Source: Rhodococcus tibetensis
GTDB taxonomy: Bacteria > Actinomycetota > Actinomycetes > Mycobacteriales > Mycobacteriaceae
Length of the DNA stretch: 64,000 bases
Reading direction: 5' to 3'
Assembly: GCF_024438035.1 (NCBI RefSeq)
Contig: NZ_JANFQF010000004.1
Span: 186,001-250,000 of the forward strand
Below the pieces are notes generated by a model. That model was given only the letters and a program-made list of their open reading frames with translations. It was not told where the DNA came from and made no database searches. The translations under genes were made by a program, and so were the position numbers. Below, one piece after another: positions 45,901 through 56,476 of this stretch (positions are counted from its first letter, which is position 1; the number at the start of each line of letters is the position of its first letter).

Positions 45901-46577
45901 CGAGAGTTCTCGTCGTCGACGACGAACCGCAGATTCTCCGCGCCCTGCGGATCAATCTGAGTGTGCGCGGATACGACGTCGTGACGGCAGCTTCCGGTGC
46001 CGCCGCCCTGCGCGCCGCGGCCGAGCGACCACCGGACGTGATCGTGCTCGACCTCGGGCTACCCGACATGGACGGCACCGAGGTGCTCGCCGGCCTCCGC
46101 GGGTGGTGCCCCGCACCGGTGATCGTGCTGTCGGCGCGGACCGACTCCGCGGACAAGGTGGAGGCCCTCGACGCCGGCGCCGACGACTACGTCACCAAGC
46201 CGTTCGGGATGGACGAGTTCCTGGCGCGGGTGCGTGCGGCCGCCCGCCGGGCGACGACGGCCGTCGACACGAGTGAACCTGTGGTGGAAACGGATTCGTT
46301 CACGGTCGATCTGGCGGCGAAGACGGTGCGCCGAGCGGGGGCCGAGGTGCACCTGACGCCGACCGAGTGGGGGATGCTCGAGATGCTCGTGCGCAACAAG
46401 GGCAAGCTGGTGGGGCAGAAGGAGCTGCTGCGGGAGGTGTGGGGTCCGGCGTACGCCACCGAGACCCACTACCTGCGGGTGTACCTGGCGCAGCTGAGAC
46501 GCAAACTCGAGGACGACCCGTCCCACCCGCGTCACCTCATCACCGAGGCCGGGATGGGCTACCGGTTCCAGGTGTGA
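45897..46577 (+). CDS. kdpE: KdpE response regulator
   Basis: 226 aa. Receiver domain (VLVVDDEPQIL, phospho-acceptor Asp at about 53 in VIVLDLGLPDMDGTEVL, Lys in YVTKPFGMDE) joined to an OmpR/PhoB winged helix (LTPTEWGMLEMLVRNKGKLV ... VYLAQLRRKLE). It activates kdpFABC when K+ is limiting. Last gene of the operon. Confidence 0.96.
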   Translation: MTRVLVVDDEPQILRALRINLSVRGYDVVTAASGAAALRAAAERPPDVIVLDLGLPDMDGTEVLAGLRGWCPAPVIVLSARTDSADKVEALDAGADDYVTKPFGMDEFLARVRAAARRATTAVDTSEPVVETDSFTVDLAAKTVRRAGAEVHLTPTEWGMLEMLVRNKGKLVGQKELLREVWGPAYATETHYLRVYLAQLRRKLEDDPSHPRHLITEAGMGYRFQV

Positions 46578-46741
46578 CCGGGCGAGGTGACCCCGCTCAC
46601 GACCGGTGATTGCAGCCCGCACTGGCTTCCCGGGAGATCGCAGTCCGCACGCTGTGCGGCCCCCGGGTTTGATCAGGGGAGATAAGGGTATGGATCACCC
46701 GGAAGCGCTGTGCGTTTCCCAGAAGCGTTGCGAGGTGTGCG

Positions 46742-47698
46742 GTGTCGCTGTGGCAGCGGGTATCGGGGTGGTTCTCCGCTGTCGGGGTGGTGGTGCTCGT
46801 TGCCGCGTGCGGAACGGGCGGCGGCGCGAGCGAGGATTTCGCTGGCACAGTCGACATCGGCGGGGGTCGGAACATCTACCTCGAGTGTGCGGGCACAGGC
46901 ACACCGACCGTGGTGTTCGTGTCCGGTCTCCGGTTCGGCGCCGATCAGTGGACGGCGACGGCCGATCCCGCGAGCACCTCGGCCTTCGGCGGAGCCGCCG
47001 AGTTCACGCGGGTCTGCTCGTACGATCGGCCGGGAGTCGTCCTGAGCGGGGACGCATTGAGCCGCAGCGACCCGGTCCCGCAGCCGATCACCACCACGGA
47101 CGCGGTCGCCGATCTCCAGTCGCTGCTGGGCACCACAGACGAGGCCGGGTCCGGTCCCTATGTTCTGGCCGCCCACTCCTATGGTGGTCAGATCGCGAGA
47201 CTCTTCGCCGGTACCCATCCCGACGAGGTGGCGGGCCTCGTGCTGATCGACGCGCAGTCGGAGGAGCTGCAGACACTCCTGCCCCCGGAACAGTTCCAGG
47301 AGTTTCTGCGGCTCAACACCCCGCAACAGGACAGTCTCGACGAGTACCCGGACCTCGAGCGCGTCGACTTCGAGCGCAGCTTCGACGAGATCCGCGCCGC
47401 CGAACCGATCCGGCCCATGCCTCTCGTCGTCCTCTCCGCCGACCGCTCAGTGGCGCCACAGATCGCAGAGGGCATCGCGAACGGGAGCCTCCCCGCCGAC
47501 ATCGATCCCGGCTACGGCCCGGCCCTCGACGACGTGCAGCCGAAGGCGCAGGAGGATTTGGCCCAACTCGTTCCGGGTGCCACGCACGTCGCGAACACGA
47601 ACAGCGGCCACAACATCAACATCGAGCAACCGCAACTCGTCATCGCCGGAGTCCGCGACGTCGTCGACGCCGTGCGCGACGGACGCACCGAGCCCTGA
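46742..47698 (+). CDS. Lipoprotein alpha/beta hydrolase
   Basis: 318 aa with a GTG start. Signal peptide with lipobox VAAC (Cys23), so it is anchored outside the membrane. VVFVSGLRFGADQW (oxyanion region), CSYDRPG, VLAAHSYGGQIARLFA (nucleophile Ser), and NTNSGHNINIEQPQLV with the catalytic His. Substrate unknown. The 164-nt gap after kdpE shows no recognisable gene. It stands just before recO and marks the end of the block not found there in mycobacteria. Confidence 0.83.
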   Translation: MSLWQRVSGWFSAVGVVVLVAACGTGGGASEDFAGTVDIGGGRNIYLECAGTGTPTVVFVSGLRFGADQWTATADPASTSAFGGAAEFTRVCSYDRPGVVLSGDALSRSDPVPQPITTTDAVADLQSLLGTTDEAGSGPYVLAAHSYGGQIARLFAGTHPDEVAGLVLIDAQSEELQTLLPPEQFQEFLRLNTPQQDSLDEYPDLERVDFERSFDEIRAAEPIRPMPLVVLSADRSVAPQIAEGIANGSLPADIDPGYGPALDDVQPKAQEDLAQLVPGATHVANTNSGHNINIEQPQLVIAGVRDVVDAVRDGRTEP

Positions 47699-47756
47699 CC
47701 GTCGTACGCGGCTCGGCCTGCGGAATGTGGTCGCCTCGACGTGGGAGACTGGACCG

Positions 47757-48572
47757 GTGAGGTTGTATCGAGACAACGCGGTGGTCCTGCGCCAGCACAA
47801 GCTGGGTGAGGCCGATCGTATCGTCACACTCCTCACCCGCCAGCACGGTCTCGTGCGCGCGGTCGCCAAGGGTGTGCGCCGCACGAAGTCCAAGTTCGGG
47901 GCCAGGCTCGAGCCGTTCGCCCACATCGACGTGCAGCTCTACCCGGGCCGCAACCTCGACATCGTCACCCAGGTGCAGACGGTCGACGCGTTCGCCACCG
48001 ACATCGTCGACGATTACTCCCGGTACACCACCGCGTGCGCGATCCTCGAAACCGCCGAGCGGCTCGCCGGTGAGGAGCGCGCCCCTGCGCTGCAATTGCA
48101 CCGCCTGACTGTGGGTGCGCTGCGCGCCGTTGCGGAACATCATCGGCCGTGTGAGCTGATTCTCGATGCCTTCCTGCTCAGGGCCATGGGGTATGCGGGG
48201 TGGGCGCCCGCGCTGGACGAGTGCGCGCGGTGCAGCGCACCCGGACCCCACCGGGCATTCCATGTGTCCGCTGGGGGCGCAGTGTGTACGCACTGCCGCC
48301 CGCCCGGTGCGGCCACCCCGTCGCCCGGAGTGCTGTCACTGATGGACGCGCTGTTCCGTGGAGACTGGGCGCAAACCGAGGACGTGGCGGCACCGCTGCG
48401 CAGTCAGGCCAGCGGCCTCGTCGCCGCGCATCTGCAGTGGCACCTCGAACGGCAGCTCCGCACCCTTCCCCTGATCGAACGGGCCCGTCCGCATCCGGCC
48501 GTGGGGCCGGAGAATTCGGTCAGGCAGGATGGGGACCGTGATTCGACGACGCGAACCTCGAACTCCGCTTGA
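47757..48572 (+). CDS. recO: DNA repair protein RecO
   Basis: 271 aa from GTG 47757. N-terminal OB-fold ([25 protein letters not shown]), helical core and a zinc finger: [10 protein letters not shown] ... CTHC. It loads RecA onto SSB-coated DNA in the RecFOR pathway. The C-terminal tail ([20 protein letters not shown]) overlaps the next gene by 44 nt. Confidence 0.94.
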   Translation: MRLYRDNAVVLRQHKLGEADRIVTLLTRQHGLVRAVAKGVRRTKSKFGARLEPFAHIDVQLYPGRNLDIVTQVQTVDAFATDIVDDYSRYTTACAILETAERLAGEERAPALQLHRLTVGALRAVAEHHRPCELILDAFLLRAMGYAGWAPALDECARCSAPGPHRAFHVSAGGAVCTHCRPPGAATPSPGVLSLMDALFRGDWAQTEDVAAPLRSQASGLVAAHLQWHLERQLRTLPLIERARPHPAVGPENSVRQDGDRDSTTRTSNSA

Positions 48573-49347
48573 CTCTGCGGCCGACCGCCGGATTCGGCCG
48601 CCGGACCCGCATCCGTCGGGTGCCCGGCCCCCGGGCCTGCAGACCGAACTGATACCTCGGCACATCGCACTGGTGATGGACGGGAACGGCCGCTGGGCGC
48701 AGGAACGGGGACTGCCCCGGACTGCGGGGCACGAACGCGGCGAGGCCGTGTTGATGGACGCGGTCTGCGGATGCATCGAGATGGGCGTCGAATGGCTCTC
48801 GGCGTATGCGTTCTCGACGGAGAACTGGAAGCGCAGTCCGGAAGAGGTGCGATTCCTGATGGGCTTCAACCGTGACGTGATCCGCCGCCGCCGCGACGAG
48901 ATGCACGAGATGGGTGTCCGCGTGCGGTGGGCAGGACGGCGACCACGGTTGTGGCGCAGCGTCATCAAGGAACTCGAGATCGCCGAGGAGTTGACGAAGC
49001 ACAACACGGTGATGAACCTGACCATGTGCGTCAATTACGGCGGGCGCGCCGAGATCGCCGACGCGACGAAGGAAATCGCGCGTCGGGTGGCTGCAGGACA
49101 ACTCGATCCGGAGAAGATCACGGAGGCGACGGTGGCCCGGTACCTCGACGAGTCCGACATGCCGGACGTCGATCTCTTCCTGCGGCCGTCCGGTGAGCAA
49201 CGAACCTCCAATTTTCTGATCTGGCAGTCCGCCTACGCGGAAATGGTCTATCAGGAAAAGCTGTTTCCCGATTTCGACCGGCGTGATCTGTGGGCGGCCT
49301 GCGTCGAATATGCCTCCCGCGACCGCAGATTCGGTGGCGTCAAGTGA
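48529..49347 (+). CDS. uppS: Polyprenyl (decaprenyl) diphosphate synthase, cis-type
   Basis: 272 aa. A Pro/Arg-rich N-terminal extension (about 45 residues), then [28 protein letters not shown] (catalytic Asp and polyphosphate site), [14 protein letters not shown] and [23 protein letters not shown]. By homology to Rv2361c it makes the long-chain carrier lipid used for cell-wall assembly. The start within recO is certain only to a few codons. GTGA overlap with the next gene. Confidence 0.93.
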   Translation: MGTVIRRREPRTPLDSAADRRIRPPDPHPSGARPPGLQTELIPRHIALVMDGNGRWAQERGLPRTAGHERGEAVLMDAVCGCIEMGVEWLSAYAFSTENWKRSPEEVRFLMGFNRDVIRRRRDEMHEMGVRVRWAGRRPRLWRSVIKELEIAEELTKHNTVMNLTMCVNYGGRAEIADATKEIARRVAAGQLDPEKITEATVARYLDESDMPDVDLFLRPSGEQRTSNFLIWQSAYAEMVYQEKLFPDFDRRDLWAACVEYASRDRRFGGVK

Positions 49348-49745
49348 CCGCCGACGGTGCGCCGGCGCTCTTGGCGCGCGCAGAATCGGCGCTGGCCCAT
49401 TTCGCAACGGTCGACCGGGCGGACGACGGCTCGCTCGGTTTCGAGTACGCCGGTGCGCTGTGCTCGATCAGCGCGATGACCCTGACCGAGGGACTGGACG
49501 TGTTGTCGATGACGTGTGTCCTCGCCTGGGATCGTCCCGTCAGTGCGGCGCTGCACAAGAAGGTGGCCGAACGAAACAGCGCGCTCCAGTTCGGCTCGAT
49601 CGCTGTGTTCGGACACGGCAGACTCGCCGACGTCATCCTGCGCTACACGTTTCCTGCGGCCGGTCTCGAGGACGAGGCACTCACCACGATGCTGCTTCTG
49701 GCTCTGTCCGGCGCGGACACGGCCCGGCAGGGACTGATCCCCTGA
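49344..49745 (+). CDS. Conserved hypothetical (Rv2360c-like), YbjN/T3S-chaperone-like fold possible
   Basis: 133 aa with a GTG start overlapping uppS by 4 nt. [82 protein letters not shown]. It has the alternating strand/helix pattern of YbjN-like proteins, which are chaperone-fold domains without catalytic residues. Conserved as the third gene after recO-uppS in mycobacteria. Function unknown. It converges on zur with a 3-nt gap. Confidence 0.75.
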   Translation: MTADGAPALLARAESALAHFATVDRADDGSLGFEYAGALCSISAMTLTEGLDVLSMTCVLAWDRPVSAALHKKVAERNSALQFGSIAVFGHGRLADVILRYTFPAAGLEDEALTTMLLLALSGADTARQGLIP

Positions 49746-49748
49746 CGC

Positions 49749-50183
49749 TCACCGCGACGTAGTGCAGTCCTTGCAAAGGCCGAAGATCTCGACGGTGTGG
49801 CTGACGTCGGAAAAGCCGTGGGACTCGGCGATCGACTGCGACCACTGCTCCACGGTCGGTCCTTCGACCTCGACGGTGTAGCCGCAAGTACGGCAGACGA
49901 GGTGATGATGGTGCCCCGACGAGCACCTGCGGTACACCGATTCGCCCGTGTCCGTCCGCAGGACATCGACTGTTCCGGCGTCGGCCAGCGTCTGCAGTGT
50001 GCGGTAGACGGTGGTGAGGCCGATGCCCTCGCCGCGCTTACGGAGTTCGTCGTGCAGCTCCTGCGCCGAGCGGAATTCCTCGATGTCGTCGAGGAGGGCG
50101 GAGATCGCGCTGCGCTGCTTGGTGGCGCGCACTCCGACGACCACAGGTTTGCGTTGCTCGGCGTTCTGGGTCGACACAATCAT
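49749..50183 (-). CDS. zur: Zinc uptake regulator Zur (FurB)
   Basis: 144 aa. Fur-family winged helix ([19 protein letters not shown]), then [11 protein letters not shown] and the second Cys pair LCKDC that form the structural zinc site; DGE-like metal ligands are near GESVYRR. Represses zinc-uptake and zinc-free ribosomal protein genes when zinc is present. It is downstream of smtB with a 4-nt overlap, as in mycobacteria. Confidence 0.93.
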   Translation of the reverse strand: MIVSTQNAEQRKPVVVGVRATKQRSAISALLDDIEEFRSAQELHDELRKRGEGIGLTTVYRTLQTLADAGTVDVLRTDTGESVYRRCSSGHHHHLVCRTCGYTVEVEGPTVEQWSQSIAESHGFSDVSHTVEIFGLCKDCTTSR

Positions 50184-50524
50184 CCTTCCTCGGCGTGCGC
50201 GACGGCGTCCACGACGATGTGCGCGAGGTGGTCGTCCACCAGGCGGTAGAGAACCTCGCGGCCGGTGCGTTCGCCGCGCACCACGCCCGCAGCCTTCAAC
50301 ACGCGAAGGTGCTGGCTGATCAGTGGTTGGGTGACTCCCAGCGCGCCGACGAGTTCGTGCACGCAGCGCTCCGATTCGCGGAGCTGGAGAACGATGGCGA
50401 TCCGTACCGGCGCAGCGAGTGCGCGCAGGATGTCACCTGCCGCTGCCAATGTCTCCTTCGACGGCACAGGGGCGGGCGGGGCGGTGTCGAACGGATGAAG
50501 ATCGCCGGTATCGGTCACGCTCAC
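50180..50524 (-). CDS. smtB: ArsR/SmtB-family zinc-responsive repressor
   Basis: 114 aa with a GTG start after AAGGAG. Winged helix [35 protein letters not shown], with C-terminal [18 protein letters not shown] carrying the alpha-5 metal ligands (Asp and His pattern D-x-H ... H-x2-E). In mycobacteria SmtB represses the smtB-zur operon in the absence of zinc. The promoter just upstream contains an imperfect dyad. Confidence 0.9.
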   Translation of the reverse strand: MSVTDTGDLHPFDTAPPAPVPSKETLAAAGDILRALAAPVRIAIVLQLRESERCVHELVGALGVTQPLISQHLRVLKAAGVVRGERTGREVLYRLVDDHLAHIVVDAVAHAEEG

Positions 50525-50620
50525 AGCGGATCTCCTTCGGTATTTCCGGACACGAAGCGACAGAATGGTCGGGGAGTACCCTCGGCCAGCTCATCGACCA
50601 TCTTATTGCAAATCGATTCC

Positions 50621-50649
50621 ATTTTGATATGCATGAATACGCATGTCAA
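50621..50649 (-). promoter_or_regulatory. smtB-zur promoter with dyad operator
   Basis: On the minus strand TTGACA (50649-50644), 17 nt, CAAAAT (50626-50621). Within it TGACATGCG and TGCATATCA form a dyad matching at 7 of 9 positions, filling the spacer, the expected site for SmtB. The divergent side has TAGGCT (50682-50687), a possible glyS -10. Confidence 0.6.
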
Positions 50650-50743
50650 CCGGGTGGGTGAAGCGGACGGAAACGGACAGATAGGCTGGGACCCGAAAAC
50701 TGCACGTAACCATGCATCTATTACCCAGATGGAGAGCACTCGA

Positions 50744-52135
50744 GTGGCACCGAAATCCAAAGTCGAAACCGTCGTCAACCTGGCGAAGCGTCGTGGCCTC
50801 GTCTATCCGTGCGGTGAGATCTACGGAGGCACGAAGTCGGCCTGGGATTACGGCCCCTTGGGTGTCGAACTCAAGGACAACATCAAGAAGCAGTGGTGGC
50901 GCAACATGGTCACCAGCCGCGAGGACGTCGTCGGTCTCGACTCGTCGGTGATTCTCCCGCGTGAGGTGTGGGTGGCGTCCGGCCACGTCGGCGTGTTCAA
51001 CGACCCGTTGGTCGAGTGTCTCAACTGCCACAAGCGTCACCGTCAGGACCACCTGCAGGAGGCGTATGCAGAGAAGAAGGGCCTCGACAATCCCGACGAC
51101 GTCACCATGGACGTCATCGCGTGCCCCGACTGCGGCACAGTGGGCCGCTGGACCGAACCCCGTGACTTCAACATGATGCTCAAGACGTACCTCGGCCCGG
51201 TCGAGAGCGAAGAGGGCATGCACTACCTCCGCCCGGAGACCGCGCAGGGCATCTTCGTGAACTTCGCGAACGTGCTCACCACGTCCCGCAAGAAGCCGCC
51301 GTTCGGTATCGGCCAGATCGGCAAGAGCTTCCGCAACGAGATCACGCCCGGAAACTTCATCTTCCGCACCCGCGAGTTCGAGCAGATGGAGATGGAATTC
51401 TTCGTCAAGCCCGGCGAGGACGAAGAGTGGCACCAGTACTGGATCGACTACCGCATGGACTGGTACACGGGCCTGGGCATCAACAAGGACAACCTGCGTC
51501 TGTACGAGCACACACAGGACAAGCTGTCGCACTACTCCAAGCGGACCGTCGATATCGAGTATCGGTTCCACTTCCAGGGCAGCGAGTGGGGCGAGCTCGA
51601 GGGTGTGGCCAACCGCACCGACTTCGATCTCTCGACCCACTCGAAGCACTCGGGCACCGATCTCAGCTACTACGACCAGGCCAGCGGTGACCGGTACACG
51701 CCGTACGTCATCGAACCGGCAGCCGGCCTCACCCGGTCCCTGATGGCCTTCCTCGTCGACTCCTACACCGAGGACGAGGCGCCCAACGCCAAGGGCGGAG
51801 TCGACAAGCGGACGGTGCTGCGGCTCGACCGCCGTCTCGCGCCGGTGAAGGCCGCGGTGTTGCCGCTCTCCCGCAATGCCGATCTGACGCCCAAGGCCAA
51901 GGATCTGGCCGCGACGCTTCGGCAGAACTGGAACGTCGAGTTCGACGACGCCGGCGCCATCGGTCGCCGCTACCGTCGACAGGACGAGATCGGTACACCG
52001 TTTTGCATCACGGTCGACTTCGACACCCTCGAGGACCATGCGGTCACCGTGCGTGAGCGTGATTCGATGACTCAGGAGCGAGTCGCGCTCGACCAGGTGG
52101 AGGGCTACCTGGCTCAGCGCCTTCTCGGCTGCTGA
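50744..52135 (+). CDS. glyS: Glycyl-tRNA synthetase (class II, dimeric type)
   Basis: 463 aa from GTG 50744, with GGAGAG 7 nt before; ATG 50729 is in frame upstream. [26 protein letters not shown], motif 2 [25 protein letters not shown] and motif 3 [10 protein letters not shown]. An insertion carries CLNC (about residue 85) and CPDCG, a zinc-ribbon-like pair that I do not recall in the M. tuberculosis enzyme. The C-terminal anticodon domain is complete. It charges tRNA-Gly. Confidence 0.95.
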   Translation: MAPKSKVETVVNLAKRRGLVYPCGEIYGGTKSAWDYGPLGVELKDNIKKQWWRNMVTSREDVVGLDSSVILPREVWVASGHVGVFNDPLVECLNCHKRHRQDHLQEAYAEKKGLDNPDDVTMDVIACPDCGTVGRWTEPRDFNMMLKTYLGPVESEEGMHYLRPETAQGIFVNFANVLTTSRKKPPFGIGQIGKSFRNEITPGNFIFRTREFEQMEMEFFVKPGEDEEWHQYWIDYRMDWYTGLGINKDNLRLYEHTQDKLSHYSKRTVDIEYRFHFQGSEWGELEGVANRTDFDLSTHSKHSGTDLSYYDQASGDRYTPYVIEPAAGLTRSLMAFLVDSYTEDEAPNAKGGVDKRTVLRLDRRLAPVKAAVLPLSRNADLTPKAKDLAATLRQNWNVEFDDAGAIGRRYRRQDEIGTPFCITVDFDTLEDHAVTVRERDSMTQERVALDQVEGYLAQRLLGC

Positions 52136-52232
52136 TCAGAGATTCGAGGAATGGTGGGCAGATCCCCGGTGCGACCGTTTCGCAACCGCACCGGGATCTG
52201 CTTCCACTTGTGACAGACGAAAGGGGGCACCG

Positions 52233-52346
52233 ATGAGTGATGTGCTGTTATGTGGTGCGTTGATGGTGGGGAGCGCAGGCTTTCTGGGACTCGCGGTAGC
52301 CCTGTTCGGGTCCGGTGGTACCCGCTCGTGCAGCGACGTCGAGTAG
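52233..52346 (+). CDS. 37-aa possible membrane peptide
   Basis: ATG after AAAGGGGGCACCG. MSDVLLCGALMVGSAG then a Leu/Ala helix, GSGGTRSCSDVE and stop. One membrane helix is predicted. It lies between glyS and the convergent TPM gene, 97 nt after glyS. The good ribosome site is the main support; coding status is uncertain. Confidence 0.4.
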   Translation: MSDVLLCGALMVGSAGFLGLAVALFGSGGTRSCSDVE

Positions 52347-52358
52347 GCCCGCGGAAGG

Positions 52359-54440
52359 TCAGAACCGGCCGCCTCCGCTGATCCGGCCGGAGCTGCGCGG
52401 ACCACCGAAGGAGCCCGGCCCGCCACCGAAACTACCGCCACCGAAACCGCCACGGGAACTGCGGCCTCCCCAGCTCCGGCCACCGCTGAATCCGCCCCGC
52501 ATGACGCTGTCGATCAGTATTCCGCCGAGGACCGCGCCTGCGACATTCCCGCCGGCCCCGGGTCCGGGACCTTGACGAGACTCCCAGTCCTGCACGTCGT
52601 TTCGAGCAATACTCAGGGCGTCGACGGCGAGAGCCGAAGCGGCCTGCGCATGCTGCAGGGCACGGGAGACATCGGTGTCCCGCACCTGATGCGCGGCGGC
52701 GAGATGACGCTGTGCCTCGGTCAGCCGGGTCCTGGCCTCCGCACCGATCGCTCCGCGTCGGGTGCCGATGAAATCCGCGGCCGCAGTCACCTGTGACTGC
52801 GCTGCCACCACGTTCTGGTCGAGGCGCTGCTGGGCGCGTTCGGTCTGCCGGCGGGATTCCTGGGCCGCTGCCAGGACGGCGTCGAGTTCGGCGTCGGCCT
52901 TGACGATTGCGGTGAAGGTGCCGAGCGGATCGGTGTCCTTCGAGGTGTGTGCCGCTTCGAGCGCGGTCTCGGCCGCGGCCCGGGTCGAGGAAAGTGGGTT
53001 ACCACCCTGCTCGGTGAACTGGGCGGAAGTGGCGATACCGGCCTCGATGTCGCTGATCGCCGCTGGCAAGGCCGCGATCGCATGGCGGATGTTCTCGGCT
53101 GCATGATCGACGGCGTCGAGCAATGTCCGGGCCTGCTCGAGTGCTCCCTCTGCCCGGCGGATCGCCGAGACGGCCGGTCCCTGCTTTCCCGGCGGGAGGG
53201 CGACGGCGTCGCGCGCCTCGCTCACTGCTTGCTCCGCGAACGCCAACCGTTCCTGCACCATTGTCACATTGGTGGAGATGGACGCTAGCGTCTCGGCCGG
53301 GAACTGCGTCTGCAGAGCCTCGAGTGTGCGGGTGGACTCCGGAATGCGGACAGTCGCCGCGATGATGTCGCGAGTCAGCGCGTCGAGGCGCTCAGGCGCA
53401 GTGATCAGCAGATTCCGCAGACCGTCGAACTCCTGGACCCGTTCGTCGAGTTCACGATCCGCCCGGCCGCAGGAGGAAATGATGTCGATCAGCATCTCCC
53501 GCTGCTGCTCAGAAGTCTCGGGAATCGCGTCGTCGAGTCGTTGGCGCACGGTGAAGGCGGTGGCCAGAGCAGCCTCCGCCTTCTCGAAGGCCGCCGTGAA
53601 CGACGCCGTCGACTGTTCCCCGAACTCGCCGCGGGCGAGGTCGAGTTCTTCTCGGCTGGTGCGCAGCGCGTTGTCGGTGTCGACCAGAATTTCCTTGGCG
53701 CGCTCGTCCAGAGTGGGCAGCGACAGGGCCGCCAGTGCGTTGGTGTCCGCGGGGTCGATGTTCCTCGCGGCCGCGACGGCGTCCTCGGCCCGGTCGTTCT
53801 TCTTCTTCCGGGAGTACAGGACGACTCCGCCGACGCAGGCGGCCACCACGCCGCCGCCGATGAGCAGCGAGCGCACCGACATTCCGCCGCTCGCGCTCAT
53901 CGCATCGCCGAGGCCTCCCGCCGCGGCAATCGCACCACCCGACCAGTCATCCTCGCGCAGAGCGGGTTCGACCGCGTCGACGCGGATGCTCTCCGCTTCA
54001 GTGCTCGTGATCTCTTCGAGGCTGTCCGAGGCGATGAGGGTGTATTCGCGGTCGACGGTGGCGACTGCCAACAGCGCGTCACGGTCACCGAGCGAGGATG
54101 CCTGGGCTGTGCGATCAGCCCACGGTCCTGCGCCGAGACCGTCGAAGTCGGATACGTAGACAACCCACAACCGCACCTTGTGCTCGTCATAGAGCTGATC
54201 GATCGCGGCCTCGACCTCGGCTCGCTGATCGTCGTCCAGCACGCCCACGTTGTCCGTGAGCTGAGTGGGCAACCGGAAGGGTGCATCGGCCGACGCGACC
54301 GCCGGTCCCCACAGGATCGTCACCACAGTCAGGACGGCTGCGACCGCAGCGAGGGCCGAGAACCGTAGAGCACGCGCAGCGGAAAATCGTCGACGGGACG
54401 ACGGCAACTGTTCGAGCTCGAGTGGCGATGCGAGTGGCAT
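52359..54440 (-). CDS. TPM-domain (DUF477) membrane protein with Gly-rich tail
   Basis: 693 aa. Signal/anchor helix at about 27-50, TPM phosphatase-like domain (about 55-185: DNVGVLDDDQRAEVEAAIDQLYDEHKVRLWVVYVSDF), second membrane helix (RSLLIGGGVVAACVGGVVLYSRKKK), a long alpha-helical, coiled-coil-rich cytosolic or wall-side region (about 230-615), and a C-terminal stretch rich in Gly/Ser/Phe (GGFGGGSFGGGPGSFGG). Homologous to mycobacterial Rv2345 by position and layout. Function not established; TPM domains occur in thylakoid and repair proteins. Confidence 0.85.
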   Translation of the reverse strand: MPLASPLELEQLPSSRRRFSAARALRFSALAAVAAVLTVVTILWGPAVASADAPFRLPTQLTDNVGVLDDDQRAEVEAAIDQLYDEHKVRLWVVYVSDFDGLGAGPWADRTAQASSLGDRDALLAVATVDREYTLIASDSLEEITSTEAESIRVDAVEPALREDDWSGGAIAAAGGLGDAMSASGGMSVRSLLIGGGVVAACVGGVVLYSRKKKNDRAEDAVAAARNIDPADTNALAALSLPTLDERAKEILVDTDNALRTSREELDLARGEFGEQSTASFTAAFEKAEAALATAFTVRQRLDDAIPETSEQQREMLIDIISSCGRADRELDERVQEFDGLRNLLITAPERLDALTRDIIAATVRIPESTRTLEALQTQFPAETLASISTNVTMVQERLAFAEQAVSEARDAVALPPGKQGPAVSAIRRAEGALEQARTLLDAVDHAAENIRHAIAALPAAISDIEAGIATSAQFTEQGGNPLSSTRAAAETALEAAHTSKDTDPLGTFTAIVKADAELDAVLAAAQESRRQTERAQQRLDQNVVAAQSQVTAAADFIGTRRGAIGAEARTRLTEAQRHLAAAHQVRDTDVSRALQHAQAASALAVDALSIARNDVQDWESRQGPGPGAGGNVAGAVLGGILIDSVMRGGFSGGRSWGGRSSRGGFGGGSFGGGPGSFGGPRSSGRISGGGRF

Positions 54441-54509
54441 GGCAGCAAATCTATCCGGTGTGGCGAGTCGTCACCGGGACACTTCGACGGCAGCTGGCAG
54501 AATCGGGGA

Positions 54510-55202
54510 GTGAATACTGCACCGAGCCGCGAACGCCACGACCTGCCGCGCCCCGAGGCGCACCTGGGGTTCGTCGGCACGTTGGCGCGGTGGACCCGCC
54601 GGGTGATCGTCGGAGTGGTCCTGGTCGCCGTCGCCCTCGTCTTCGGCACGGCAGTCCGGGTGTGGCAGGTGGCCCGGATCGACGACGTCTCCATCGCCGA
54701 CGCCATAGTCGTATTGGGAGCCGCGCAGTACTCGGGGACGCCGTCGTCGGTGTTCGAGGCCCGACTCGAACAGGCCTACAAGCTCTACGAACAGGGCGTG
54801 GCCCCCGAGGTCATCACCGTTGGCGGAAAGCAGGAGGGTGACGAGTACACGGAGGCGGCGTCGGGCAAGAACTATCTGATCTCGCGCGGCGTCCCCGCCG
54901 ACAGCATCACCGCAGTCGAGGAGGGGTCGGACACTCTGCTGAGCATCGAGGCGGTCAGCGAGACCATGGGGGAGCAGGGCATCAACTCGGCGGTTCTGGT
55001 CAGCGACCCGTGGCATTCACTGCGCACCCGCACGATGGCGCGCGACGCCGGACTCGACGCCTGGACGGCCCCCACCCGTCAGGGCCCGGCCGTCTTCACG
55101 CGAGAATCGCAGTTACACGGGATCGCCCGGGAGACCGGAGCCTTGATCTGGTACCAGCTCACCCACTTCTCCGCGGACTTCCCCTACACGGCAGGACAAT
55201 GA
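54510..55202 (+). CDS. YdcF/DUF218 family membrane protein
   Basis: 230 aa with a GTG start. One N-terminal membrane helix ([18 protein letters not shown]), then the DUF218 domain: [71 protein letters not shown]. Family members act in cell-envelope polysaccharide steps (SanA/ElyC type). Divergent from the TPM gene, with 69 nt between starts. It overlaps dgt by 4 nt (ATGA). Confidence 0.87.
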   Translation: MNTAPSRERHDLPRPEAHLGFVGTLARWTRRVIVGVVLVAVALVFGTAVRVWQVARIDDVSIADAIVVLGAAQYSGTPSSVFEARLEQAYKLYEQGVAPEVITVGGKQEGDEYTEAASGKNYLISRGVPADSITAVEEGSDTLLSIEAVSETMGEQGINSAVLVSDPWHSLRTRTMARDAGLDAWTAPTRQGPAVFTRESQLHGIARETGALIWYQLTHFSADFPYTAGQ

Positions 55203-56476
55203 TGGCCGGATACTCGACCCACGACGTCGCGCGGCGCGTCTCCGAGCCGCCCAAGCGGGCCGGCCTGCCGGGGAGTCGGATCGCGGCAGCCCAGCACCGT
55301 TCCGATTTCTCCCGGGACCGCGCGCGCGTGCAGCACTCGGCTGCGTTGCGCCGGCTCGCGGACAAGACTCAGGTGGTGGGGCCGAGGGACGGTGACACAC
55401 CCCGTACCCGGTTGACCCATTCGATCGAGGTGGCGCAGATCGGCCGCGGGATCGCGGACGGACTCGGGTGCGACCCCGATCTGGTGGATCTGGCCGGACT
55501 CGCGCACGACATCGGCCACCCGCCTTACGGCCACAATGGTGAGAAAGCACTCGACGAGGTCGCGGCGAACTGCGGCGGCTTCGAAGGCAACGCCCAGAAC
55601 CTGCGCATCCTCACCAACCTCGAGCCGAAGGTCCTCGATCCTTCAGGCAACAGCGCCGGACTCAATCTCACGCGCGCGGCACTGGATGCGGCCATCAAGT
55701 ACCCGTGGACGAGACCCCGCCCAGGTGCCAAGTTCGGGGCGTACGACGACGACGCCGAGGTGTTGATCTGGGTGCGCGAGGGTGCACCGGACAACCGTCG
55801 ATGCCTCGAGGCCCAGGTGATGGACTGGGCCGACGATGTGGCGTATTCCGTTCACGACGTCGAGGACGGTGTGATCGCCGGCCGCATCGACCTGCGTTCC
55901 CTCGCCGATCCTGTGGAACAGCGGGCGCTGGCCGAACTGGGTGTTTCCGAGTTCCCCGGGCTGATCGTCGATGATCTCGTCGAGGCGGCGCATCGGCTCA
56001 GCCTCCTGCCTGTGGTGGTGGGCGTCGGCAGCTACGACGGCACGCTGACCAGCGCCGTCGCCTTGAAAAATCTGACCAGTGAATTGGTCGGCCGATTCGC
56101 CATAGCCGCGATCAGCGGCACGCGCGCGGTGAACGGCGACGAGCCGCTGGCCCGGTATGACGCCGACCTGGTGATCCCCCCGGTGGTGGCCTCCGAAGTG
56201 GCACTTCTGAAAACCGTCGCGCTGTACTACGTGATGTCCGACTCCGGCCACAAGGCGCGTCAGGATCGCCAGCGTGACCGGATTCACCGAGTGGCCGAAT
56301 GGCTCCTGGCCACCGCTCCGGCGGGGCTCGACCCCCTGCTGTTGCCCGCGTGGGACAAGGCCGGTGACGATTCCGCGCGGGTCCGGGTGATCGTCGACCA
56401 GATCGCCTCCTACACCGAGAGCAGGCTCGAACGCGTCGACAAGGCCAGCCTGGGGGCGCAAGCGAGCTGGGGCTGA
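55199..56476 (+). CDS. dgt: dGTP triphosphohydrolase-like HD protein
   Basis: 425 aa from ATG 55199 overlapping ydcF; ATG 55202 is also possible. The HD metal centre is intact: [13 protein letters not shown] (H), [18 protein letters not shown] (HD and downstream H), and [16 protein letters not shown] (D). Hydrolyses dNTPs to nucleoside plus triphosphate. Placed upstream of dnaG as in mycobacteria. Confidence 0.92.
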   Translation: MMAGYSTHDVARRVSEPPKRAGLPGSRIAAAQHRSDFSRDRARVQHSAALRRLADKTQVVGPRDGDTPRTRLTHSIEVAQIGRGIADGLGCDPDLVDLAGLAHDIGHPPYGHNGEKALDEVAANCGGFEGNAQNLRILTNLEPKVLDPSGNSAGLNLTRAALDAAIKYPWTRPRPGAKFGAYDDDAEVLIWVREGAPDNRRCLEAQVMDWADDVAYSVHDVEDGVIAGRIDLRSLADPVEQRALAELGVSEFPGLIVDDLVEAAHRLSLLPVVVGVGSYDGTLTSAVALKNLTSELVGRFAIAAISGTRAVNGDEPLARYDADLVIPPVVASEVALLKTVALYYVMSDSGHKARQDRQRDRIHRVAEWLLATAPAGLDPLLLPAWDKAGDDSARVRVIVDQIASYTESRLERVDKASLGAQASWG

